From Chelatococcus sp. HY11 (GTDB lineage Bacteria > Pseudomonadota > Alphaproteobacteria > Rhizobiales > Beijerinckiaceae), in assembly GCF_018398335.1 (NCBI RefSeq), contig NZ_JAHBRX010000001.1, forward strand, positions 2,782,001 through 2,846,000: DNA of 64,000 nt. Direction: 5' to 3'. The notes below the pieces were generated by a model. The model saw nothing but the letters and a program-made list of their open reading frames with translations, made no database searches and was not told the origin of the DNA. Shown here piece after piece: positions 27,304-34,712 of this stretch. Numbering within the stretch: the first letter of the stretch is position 1; each line of letters starts with the position of its first letter. The position numbers and the translations under genes are program-made.

Positions 27304-27317
27304 GCATAAAATTATGC
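27304..27317. promoter_or_regulatory. Second palindrome in divergent T6SS promoter region
   Basis: GCATAA-AA-TTATGC, perfect 6-bp arms, nine bases after the first palindrome and overlapping where a transcription start from the TATAAT would fall. Confidence 0.4.
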
Positions 27318-27614
27318 ATCTGAGAACCATCACGACGGGATACAGGTTTTACTCTCATTTGGAAGCCATTTTCGATAATTGATCCATGCCAAGCACGGAA
27401 TGAGACACGAAAAACACTCATTGTCGCATCCGAAGCATCTAGGATGGAGCCTGCCATGCAGGCCGTTCCGGATGCTGGCCCACATGTGCCTGGGAAGATC
27501 AGCGATATGGACCTGCCGCATGCGTGCCGATTGTGCCGCGACGTTCGCGCACAATTCTCGCGCGTGGGATTTCGGATATCACGGATAAAAGAGAGGGTCG
27601 TCTCGGACAAGACC

Positions 27615-28148
27615 ATGGGCATTGGTGAAGAAAAATCCCGTTCTGAAAAAGACTATATCCGGCTCCTTGGTGGAATTGCACGGCGATATATGCTCGAAAT
27701 TATTGTGATATACATTTTCTCCGCCGCTCTCGCCGGCTGCGTTTCAGGCCGGCCGCCACGGGCGGCAATGCTGGACGCGACAATCGTCGCTGGGCCATCA
27801 GTCAATCCGGATGATGACGGCAGGGCCTCGCCCGTCGTCGTTGAGATATTCGAACTCTCATCGCTGACGCCGTTTCAGGACGCGAACTTCGACGGTCTAT
27901 ATGTGAAAGGGAAACAAACGCTTGGAGATAGTTTGCTGGCTACCCATTCGACGGTAGTTTCACCAGGCGCTCGCAAGGCCGTGACGAGCAAGCTGGCAGC
28001 GCAGACGAACGCGCTCGGCGTCATTGCGGGCTTCGCGCATTTTGACAAATTGCAGTGGCGCGGCAGTTTTCAGACGCAGCCGGGCAATGATGTTAAAGTC
28101 GCCATCGCGGTTGACGGCTCCGGCATCAATATTCAACCCGCGCGCTGA
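27615..28148 (+). CDS. tssJ: T6SS outer-membrane lipoprotein TssJ
   Basis: Outer-membrane anchor of the TssJLM complex, 177 aa from the chosen ATG. A hydrophobic segment precedes the lipobox LAGC (lipidated cysteine C42), and the mature part has the transthyretin-like strands of VasD/SciN proteins: VVVEIFELSSLTPFQDANF, then the DSLLATHSTVVSPG and GVIAGFAHFDKLQWR segments. The N-terminus is uncertain: ATG at 27690 would give a compact signal peptide of about 16 residues, and the frame extends back to 27444. First gene of the plus arm, ahead of tssK by 77 bases. Confidence 0.85.
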   Translation: MGIGEEKSRSEKDYIRLLGGIARRYMLEIIVIYIFSAALAGCVSGRPPRAAMLDATIVAGPSVNPDDDGRASPVVVEIFELSSLTPFQDANFDGLYVKGKQTLGDSLLATHSTVVSPGARKAVTSKLAAQTNALGVIAGFAHFDKLQWRGSFQTQPGNDVKVAIAVDGSGINIQPAR

Positions 28149-28225
28149 TGTGCGCTCATACAAAACATTCCGCTGGCGTTCCCAATGGGGCCATGAACAG
28201 TTAATTTAAGGCAAATTCCGATTAA

Positions 28226-29572
28226 ATGTCTGAGTACAGCAAGGTTTCATGGTCGGAGGGAATGTTCATCCGGCCGCAACATTTCCAGCAGGAGACGCGC
28301 TACCTAGAACAGCTCATTCGACGTCGCTGCCATGTCCTGCGGCCGTTCGGATGGGGGCTGACGCATATGGAAATCGACCGCGAGCTGCTGGCGACGCGCC
28401 ATTTCGGCCTCCGCCAATGTGCTGGTGTCTTCGAGGACGGCACCGCCTTTTCCCTTCAGGACGGAGATGGTCGGCTTGCCCCGCTGCCGCTGACACCGGC
28501 CGCGAACGGAGCCTTCGTCTATCTCACGTTGCCGTTGCGCCGTCCCGGCTCGATCGAGATCGCTGCCTCGGAAGAGAGGGCCCCGTCGGCGCGGTGCCAC
28601 ACCGCGACGGTCTCCGCCCTGGATACGCACAGCCCATCTGGCGGCACAGCCGAGATCAATATTGGCAAGCTGCGCCTGCGTTATGCGCTCGGCAAGCCGG
28701 GGGCGCCTCCTTCCGACCTTGCCTTGCCTGTGGCGCGGATAACGGATGTCGATGCCGCGACAGGCGCACAGCTTGATGATCTGCATAGCCCACCGGCACT
28801 CCTGCTCGCTGCTTCACCTTCCCTCTCCCGGATGATCATCGAGGTGGAGGGGCTTTTGAGCCAGAGCGCGGAGGGGCTCGCCGGCCGCTTGCGCTCAGGA
28901 CTGGACACGGCCGGGCCCGCCGAACTCCTGCTGCTACAAAGCGTAAACCGGCATCGCCTGCAGCTTCAGCACATCAATCAGCATGGCCTCCACCACCCAG
29001 AGACAGTGTTTCAGTTCCTGCTCGGGCTTGTCGGCGAGCTGACAACCGCCGCTCCGTCAGTGCAGCCGATGGTCGAGAGCTATCGCTACGAGCATGAGAA
29101 TCCCGCGGGCAGCTTCCTGCCCCTTCTCGCCGCGATCCGCCTCTATCTCGGTGGCGTGCATGATCGTGGCGCTGTCCTTATCCCATTCGTCGATGGGGGG
29201 GATGGTATTCGCTTCGCAGCGACCGATGATCTCAGCTTGCAGCACGGGAGACTATTCGCGGATGCGGCGATTATCCTGGCCGCGCGGGCCGACATGGAGG
29301 CGGGTACTCTTATCCAGAGGCTTCCGGCGCAGCTGAAGATCGGCTCCGGGGATCAGATCCAGCATCTCGTCAACGCGGCGCTGCCAGGCGTCAAATTGCG
29401 CCCGTTGCCGGTCGCGCCGCGGCAGATCCCCTTCCGTCCGGGCAGCTCCTATTTCGAGTGTGACCGCACGAGCCCGCTGTGGAAGCAGGTTCAAGCGACG
29501 GAGAGCCTCGCCCTGCACGTCACAGGCGAATTCCCCGGCCTCGTCCTCGAGATCTGGGCTTTGCGGGGCTAG
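28226..29572 (+). CDS. tssK: T6SS baseplate-to-membrane connector TssK
   Basis: Links the baseplate to TssL and TssM, 448 aa, the normal length. It begins VSWSEGMFIRPQHFQQETRY (about 7-26), the TssK hallmark, and later shows QHINQHGLHHPETVFQFLLGLVGELTT (about 250-276) and the C-terminal SSYFECDRTSPLWKQV region. It ends six bases before tssL. Confidence 0.96.
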   Translation: MSEYSKVSWSEGMFIRPQHFQQETRYLEQLIRRRCHVLRPFGWGLTHMEIDRELLATRHFGLRQCAGVFEDGTAFSLQDGDGRLAPLPLTPAANGAFVYLTLPLRRPGSIEIAASEERAPSARCHTATVSALDTHSPSGGTAEINIGKLRLRYALGKPGAPPSDLALPVARITDVDAATGAQLDDLHSPPALLLAASPSLSRMIIEVEGLLSQSAEGLAGRLRSGLDTAGPAELLLLQSVNRHRLQLQHINQHGLHHPETVFQFLLGLVGELTTAAPSVQPMVESYRYEHENPAGSFLPLLAAIRLYLGGVHDRGAVLIPFVDGGDGIRFAATDDLSLQHGRLFADAAIILAARADMEAGTLIQRLPAQLKIGSGDQIQHLVNAALPGVKLRPLPVAPRQIPFRPGSSYFECDRTSPLWKQVQATESLALHVTGEFPGLVLEIWALRG

Positions 29573-29578
29573 GGCGGG

Positions 29579-30982
29579 ATGCGCGTCGACAATCCTTTCG
29601 CAACTCCAGCGCCCCCTGCGCAGCAATTTGCGCCGGCAGGCCCGACATCTCCGGATGCCCTTTCGATCGTCCCGTCTCCGATCGCGGCGATGTCGGCACC
29701 GTTCGGTCTGGATGAGGCCAGCGCGGATGTCACGCGGGCTTTCGCGGCTGCCGCGCATAGCCCCGTTCTCGCCTCGGCGGCACCGCTGATCTGGCTGGCC
29801 GGGCGGTTCGCGAGCTTTACACCCAGGGATGTCGGCGCGTTGCGAGATTGCCTGGTCGGTGAGATCCGACGCATCGGAGCCCAAAGCGCGCTTGATGTGA
29901 GCACGCGGGCCATCGTCTGCTACGCCCTCGCCGCGACCTTTGATGATCTGGCGCTCAACGCCGCGTGGAGCGGGGGCGATGCCTGGGCGCACAACACGCT
30001 CGTCAGCCTGATGTTCAACGAGGCCTGCGGCGGTGAACGCTTCTTTGATCTCCTGGCGCAGCTCGAGCGCGAGCCCAGGCAAAACGCCGACAAGCTCACG
30101 CTGATGTCCCTATGTCTCGCGCTCGGTTTCCAAGGCAAGTTCCGCATCTTGCCGAACGGCGCGGCGCAACTCGCGCTCATCCGCACCAATCTCAACAGAA
30201 TGCTTGAGGAAACGGCGGACATTCAAAGGGCACAGATGCTCACGCGCGCCCTTCCCGTCAACGCTCCGCACCGCGCTCCGCAGGCATCGAGGGCCGTGTT
30301 CGCCATAGCGATCGCACTATCGCTCGCCATCCTCGGCACGGGCGTGGCCATGACCGCGAGCCTCAAGAGCAGAGTGGAGGCCGCGGCGGCTAAGGCCGCT
30401 CTGCTGATACCTAGTCATCGTCCAACTCCGCGCGTCGCAGCCGATCTCCCCCAACAGCAACCCGTATTGCCCAGCCGCCGCCCATCCAAAGTGGTAGCGG
30501 CCGTACCCGCCCCAGCGCTCGAAACCGCCTCCACGCATCTCCGGCGAATGCTGGCTCCCGAGATCCTGGAAGGGCGGGTCAGCATCGTGGACGAACCCGG
30601 CTTCACCGTGGTCCGACTCATCGACGGGAAGCTCTTTGCCAGCGCGAGCACCACTCTGTCGGCGACAGGCGGTCAGCTGCTTTCATCCGTCGCCGGCGCG
30701 CTCCAGGGCTTGCCGTCCGCGTTAACCGTCATCGGCCATACGGACAACCAGCCGATCCATACGCTCCAGATCAGCTCGAACGCCATTCTCGCCATGCGTC
30801 GGGCCGAAGCCGTCGCAGCAGCCCTTCGCATGCAACTGCCGGCCGGCACCAGCATCCAGCCGGAGGGCCGTGGCGATCGGGAGCCGCTAGCAAGCAACAG
30901 CACGCCTGAAGGCCGCGCCCGCAACCGCCGTGTCGAGATCATCGTCCCGGCGGGTGCGTCATTGCCAGCCTCTCGACCATGA
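29579..30982 (+). CDS. tssL: T6SS inner-membrane protein TssL with C-terminal OmpA-like domain
   Basis: 467 aa with three parts. The cytoplasmic hook domain (about 50-225) contains the DotU/IcmH patterns ALAATFDDLALNAAWSG and NEACGGERFFDLL. A single transmembrane segment lies at about 237-260. A Pro-rich periplasmic linker leads to an OmpA/MotB-like peptidoglycan-binding domain (about 330-460), with GHTDNQP at 385-391 and the closing NRRVEI. Such extended TssL proteins are known; here TssJ is also present, so the complex would touch the outer membrane and the wall. It is spaced six bases from tssK and 12 bases before tssM. Confidence 0.94.
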   Translation: MRVDNPFATPAPPAQQFAPAGPTSPDALSIVPSPIAAMSAPFGLDEASADVTRAFAAAAHSPVLASAAPLIWLAGRFASFTPRDVGALRDCLVGEIRRIGAQSALDVSTRAIVCYALAATFDDLALNAAWSGGDAWAHNTLVSLMFNEACGGERFFDLLAQLEREPRQNADKLTLMSLCLALGFQGKFRILPNGAAQLALIRTNLNRMLEETADIQRAQMLTRALPVNAPHRAPQASRAVFAIAIALSLAILGTGVAMTASLKSRVEAAAAKAALLIPSHRPTPRVAADLPQQQPVLPSRRPSKVVAAVPAPALETASTHLRRMLAPEILEGRVSIVDEPGFTVVRLIDGKLFASASTTLSATGGQLLSSVAGALQGLPSALTVIGHTDNQPIHTLQISSNAILAMRRAEAVAAALRMQLPAGTSIQPEGRGDREPLASNSTPEGRARNRRVEIIVPAGASLPASRP

Positions 30983-30994
30983 GGACCGCGACCC

Positions 30995-33900
30995 ATGACC
31001 AAGACAGCCTGGCTTCTTGCCATCATCGTGCTCGGACTGGCGATCGAACTCGCTGTCGCCGTCTGGTTTGGTGCGCCATCCCTTTCCATCGCTGGCGCGC
31101 AGCCGTTCACCGACGTGCTGCCACGCATCCTTGTGATCGGGCTGATCGGTCTCGCGGCCGTCGCGGCCGTGCTGGTACTGCTCTGGCGACGGCGCGGCTC
31201 ACCAGACAGGCTCCGAGCCGCGGCTGAGCGTGCCGTAGCTGCGGATCTCTCGGCGCTTCGCTGCCATATCAAAACGGTCCTCCGCCGCGCCAATGGCCGT
31301 TGGCGCGGCCTTCGGCCCGTCGCATATGCCTCACCGTGGTATCTGGTGCTGGGCTCATCGCAAGACTCGGCGAGCCAGTTGCTCAAGGCCATGGGACTGC
31401 GGCTGGAAGCAGAGCGCCAGGCAGGACAGGCATCCGGGGGCTCGGCGGGCCCTCTCGCCCTGGTGTGGTCGGGACGGCAGGCCCTCGCTCTGTCAGTGGT
31501 CGCCCCGCTCGATGGACTGCCACGAGCGAGAGACACGGACGACCTCGAAAGCGAGGCTCGCTGGCGGGGCGTTCTCAAGCTTATCCGACGGACGCGCCCT
31601 TTGCAGCCTCTGAACGGCCTCATCCTGGAGCTCAACACCTCGGCGCTCCTCGACGCCACGGCGGATCATCGCGCCAACCTCGCGGAAGCATGGCGCGACC
31701 GTATCGCCCAAGTGGCGCAGATCGCCGGCCCCTTCCTTCCCGCCTATCTCGTCGTAACCGGCATCAACAATCTGGGTGGCTACCACGCGAGTTGCGCCGA
31801 TCTCGACGAAGTCACGCTGCTTGACCTCACCGGCATGACCCCGGCTGGCACCACAGGTATGCGGGCCAAAGAGCAGATCCGGGCGTTGCACGACGGCTTG
31901 CGGGCCATGCTTCTGCGCCTCGCCCGGCACAGCGTGCGTCGTGCGGGAATGGCCACGCAGGCGGATCATACCGGCCTCATCCTGGAATTTCCGGTGGAGG
32001 TCGCGATCCTGACGGATCGAATCACGCAATTCGCCGCGGCGCTCCTGCATCCCGACTGCGGCAGGCTTTCGCCTGTCCTGCGCGGTGTCCAGCTTGTCCA
32101 GTCCCCGGCCATGGAGAGCCATCTCCCCGGCGATCGCCTCCTGCGGGGCGCGGCCCGGTCTCTCGCCCTCGATGTCACCCAATTCCGTCCGAGGGAGAGT
32201 ATAGCAGCCAGAGCAAAGAGTTTCGGCGTCGCCGCGCGCTTCCTTTATCGTGACATCCTGCCTGAAGCCGGCCTTGCAAGCCGACGTCATCCCTGGCGAA
32301 CCGCCTGGCGAGCGACGCTCGCACCGCTGGCGGCGCTGGCCTTGCTCGGGGCGAGCATCCCGCTCGGGCTCGTCTGGCGGGACAAACTCCAGGAAACCCG
32401 CCAGACACTGACTGACATCGAACAATCGCTCGCCGCCAGCGACAGCGCCATCCGCGCACTCGATAAGGACGCTGGCGGGGACGCGCCGGACCTGAAGCGT
32501 GTCCTGCCTGTCCTAGACCGCCTGTCGGCGAATTTGCCGGTGGTGGCTGGGCTTGGAGCGGGGCTGCCGCTGGCCGGCGCGCGCGACGTGCTTCTTGATG
32601 CCCATCGTGAAGCCTATGATCGCGCGCAGGCGCAGCTCCTGTTGCCTCGCCTCCTTCTCAACCTCCAGACTCAGCTGCCGGTCGCGAGCCCGCAGAATCT
32701 CTCACCCGCTGAGGAACTTGCGCTTTTCGACAGATTGAAAACCTATCTCACACTCGGCGGGCAAAGCCCGGGCGGACAGGATCAGGCCCGAGCCTGGCTT
32801 AACATGCATGGGAGAGAGATTGCTCCCGAGCTCGATGAAACCACCTCAGAGCATCTGGCGGCCCATGTCCGCGCCCTTATGGTCCACCCTTTGACACATT
32901 CACCGCTTGACGGCTCCCGGATTGCGGCCGCTCGTGCGGCGCTGTCGATCAATACGCTTGTCCTGCGGGGTCTCACCGCCTTGCAGGTCCGGGTGCGCGC
33001 TGCCGATCTGCCCGCCTGGCGGCTGATCGATGCCGCGGGACCGATGGCAGGCCGGCTGCTCGTCCGGCGCTCGGGCAAGCCGTTGAGCGAGGGCGTTCCC
33101 GCCTTCTACACACGGGCCGGCTTTCTGACGGTCGTCGCGCCCGCGCTGCGCGAGGTCGCGGCCGCGCTCGCGAAGGAGGGGTGGGTCATTCCGCTCGCGA
33201 CGGGGCCGGACAATCGCGACCTCGCGAAGGTGTTGGAGCAGGAGATCGCGGAGGACTATTTCACCGGCTATGTGGATGCATGGAACGGGCTGATGGACGA
33301 TATCGCTGTGACCCAGGCCAACAACCTGCAGCAGGCGAGCCAGCAGTTGACACAGCTTGCGGGCCCCGCATCCCCTCTGGAACGGCTTTATCAATCGGCC
33401 AGCCAGGAAACGGATCTCACGCCGCCCACGACACCAAAACCCGCATCCGCCAGCGCCTCCGCGCCCGATCAGGCCCGCGCCCCCATGACGGGTGAACCCG
33501 TCACCACCCGCTTCGCATGGCTCAGAGACCTCGTCGCGACGGGCGACAGCGGCTCATCGCGTCTGCGGCAGACGATCGACGGCTTCGGCGCTCTCGGCCG
33601 GCAGATGGCTGAAACCGCCTATCTTCCGCAGGACGCGGTACCCACCCCGTCTGCCGGTTCGTCCGCCGGACAGTTGGCCGACAGCGCGGCTGGCCTTCCC
33701 GCGCCACTAGCGCGGATTGCCAGCGACATCGCGCATACTGCTGCCAGCATGACATCCGCCGCGACGGAAGACCGCGTAGCGACCGCCTGGCGCGAGGTGG
33801 AGCCGTTCTGCCGGCTCGTCACAAGCAACCGCTATCCCTTCTCCGGCCGCGCGAGCCAATCGATCTCGCTTGAAGATTTCGCCTCGCTTTTCGGGCCGCA

Positions 33901-34474
33901 GGGGCGGCTGGAGAAGTTCTTCACGACTTACCTGCGGCCCTTCGTCGATACCAGCGCACCGGCATGGCAGGTCCACCCCGTGCATGGCATGGCACTCGAC
34001 ATCGACCGCCCGGCGCTGGAGCAATTCCAGCGTGCCGCGCGCATACGCGATGCCTTCTTCACGGATAATCCCGCCGCGCCTTCGGTTCGCTTCAGCCTCG
34101 AACCCCTGCGGCTCGATGCGGCAGCCGAGACCCTGACCTACGCCATAGGAGGGCAGACGCTCGTCTACCGGCACGATCCGGCGCGCCTGTGGCCCATGCA
34201 ATGGCCACCGGCAGACGGGCAGCTGACGGCGCAACTCGAGCTCAGCCCCTGGCTTGACAACGAGCCGGGCAGCCTCGACTTCCATGGCCCTTTCGCGTTT
34301 CTGCAATTGATCGAGGCGGGAGCGCCAAAGCCTGAGGGTAAGGCGCCTGACCGCTTCATCCTGCGCTACACGCTTGGCTCACGCACCGCATCCCTGCGCC
34401 TCACCGCCGCGAGTATCATCAACCCCTTCAGCCTGAAGGATCTACGGCAGTTTCGCTGCCCCGAGATACCGTGA
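30995..34474 (+). CDS. tssM: T6SS inner-membrane protein TssM, Walker A degenerate
   Basis: IcmF-family protein of 1159 aa that spans the periplasm to reach TssJ. Transmembrane segments are at about 5-25 and 45-66, with a third near 438-458 before the large periplasmic domain; the IcmF-related region and the C-terminal TssJ-binding beta domain are present. The P-loop position after PWYLVLG (about 113-119) reads SSQDSAS in place of the GAGKT/S of ATP-binding TssM, so nucleotide binding at this site is unlikely. Some functional TssM proteins also lack the motif, so this alone does not mean loss of function. GAGGA lies nine bases before the ATG. Confidence 0.94.
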   Translation: MTKTAWLLAIIVLGLAIELAVAVWFGAPSLSIAGAQPFTDVLPRILVIGLIGLAAVAAVLVLLWRRRGSPDRLRAAAERAVAADLSALRCHIKTVLRRANGRWRGLRPVAYASPWYLVLGSSQDSASQLLKAMGLRLEAERQAGQASGGSAGPLALVWSGRQALALSVVAPLDGLPRARDTDDLESEARWRGVLKLIRRTRPLQPLNGLILELNTSALLDATADHRANLAEAWRDRIAQVAQIAGPFLPAYLVVTGINNLGGYHASCADLDEVTLLDLTGMTPAGTTGMRAKEQIRALHDGLRAMLLRLARHSVRRAGMATQADHTGLILEFPVEVAILTDRITQFAAALLHPDCGRLSPVLRGVQLVQSPAMESHLPGDRLLRGAARSLALDVTQFRPRESIAARAKSFGVAARFLYRDILPEAGLASRRHPWRTAWRATLAPLAALALLGASIPLGLVWRDKLQETRQTLTDIEQSLAASDSAIRALDKDAGGDAPDLKRVLPVLDRLSANLPVVAGLGAGLPLAGARDVLLDAHREAYDRAQAQLLLPRLLLNLQTQLPVASPQNLSPAEELALFDRLKTYLTLGGQSPGGQDQARAWLNMHGREIAPELDETTSEHLAAHVRALMVHPLTHSPLDGSRIAAARAALSINTLVLRGLTALQVRVRAADLPAWRLIDAAGPMAGRLLVRRSGKPLSEGVPAFYTRAGFLTVVAPALREVAAALAKEGWVIPLATGPDNRDLAKVLEQEIAEDYFTGYVDAWNGLMDDIAVTQANNLQQASQQLTQLAGPASPLERLYQSASQETDLTPPTTPKPASASASAPDQARAPMTGEPVTTRFAWLRDLVATGDSGSSRLRQTIDGFGALGRQMAETAYLPQDAVPTPSAGSSAGQLADSAAGLPAPLARIASDIAHTAASMTSAATEDRVATAWREVEPFCRLVTSNRYPFSGRASQSISLEDFASLFGPQGRLEKFFTTYLRPFVDTSAPAWQVHPVHGMALDIDRPALEQFQRAARIRDAFFTDNPAAPSVRFSLEPLRLDAAAETLTYAIGGQTLVYRHDPARLWPMQWPPADGQLTAQLELSPWLDNEPGSLDFHGPFAFLQLIEAGAPKPEGKAPDRFILRYTLGSRTASLRLTAASIINPFSLKDLRQFRCPEIP

Positions 34475-34501
34475 GCGTTCGGCGCCCAGGGAATGAGCTC
34501 C

Positions 34502-34712
34502 AGGTTCAATCGACATTCTACATCCTCAGCCGTCATGGCCGGGCTCGTCCCGGCCATCCCGATGGCAACGCGCCCTTCCTGTCGGGATCACAGGAACTCG
34601 GCTGTTGCCGGGTTCCCTATGAAGAGCCGAAATCGGGTAAACCCGATTTCGGGGACAAGCCCGGTGATGACGGGGTTATCGCTTGGGCAACACTTGAATG
34701 TCGATTGAACCT
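34502..34712. repeat. 211-bp element with 17-bp terminal inverted repeats
   Basis: AGGTTCAATCGACATTC at 34502-34518 is the exact inverse of 34696-34712. Inside are a 9-bp stem ATGGCCGGG/CCCGGCCAT (34535-34557) and a perfect 11-bp stem with a 4-base loop (34627-34652). There is no open reading frame of note. The right end overlaps the tamB stop codon (34711-34713). It fills the gap between converging tssM and tamB and could act as a two-way terminator. It resembles a small non-autonomous element, but target-site duplication is not evident. Confidence 0.7.

Larger units (their letters stand above)
27239..27614. other. Divergent intergenic region between the two T6SS arms
   Basis: 376 bases between the PAAR gene (-) and tssJ (+) with no convincing gene. 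The DNA is AT-rich for this genome, holds two palindromes (27272-27294 and 27304-27317) and a TATAAT at 27295-27300. It most likely carries the promoters of both arms. I looked for the sigma-54 pattern GG-N10-GC and found no convincing match. The part from about 27440 is open in the tssJ frame and could code if a start upstream of 27615 is used. Confidence 0.6.

Noticed and set aside
27239-27614. Sigma-54 promoters for the T6SS arms
   Set aside because: A TTGGCAT-like sequence near 27380 on the minus strand was checked, but the required GG-N10-GC spacing is not met.
27239-27622. N-terminal extension of the PAAR protein using upstream starts
   Set aside because: The frame is open, but its translation lacks a recognisable domain and runs through the AT-rich promoter region; the PAAR domain begins at the ATG at 27238.
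14625-34474. Contractile prophage or tailocin instead of T6SS
   Set aside because: TssJ, TssK, TssL and TssM form a membrane complex specific to T6SS, and no capsid, terminase, tail-fibre or lysis genes are present.
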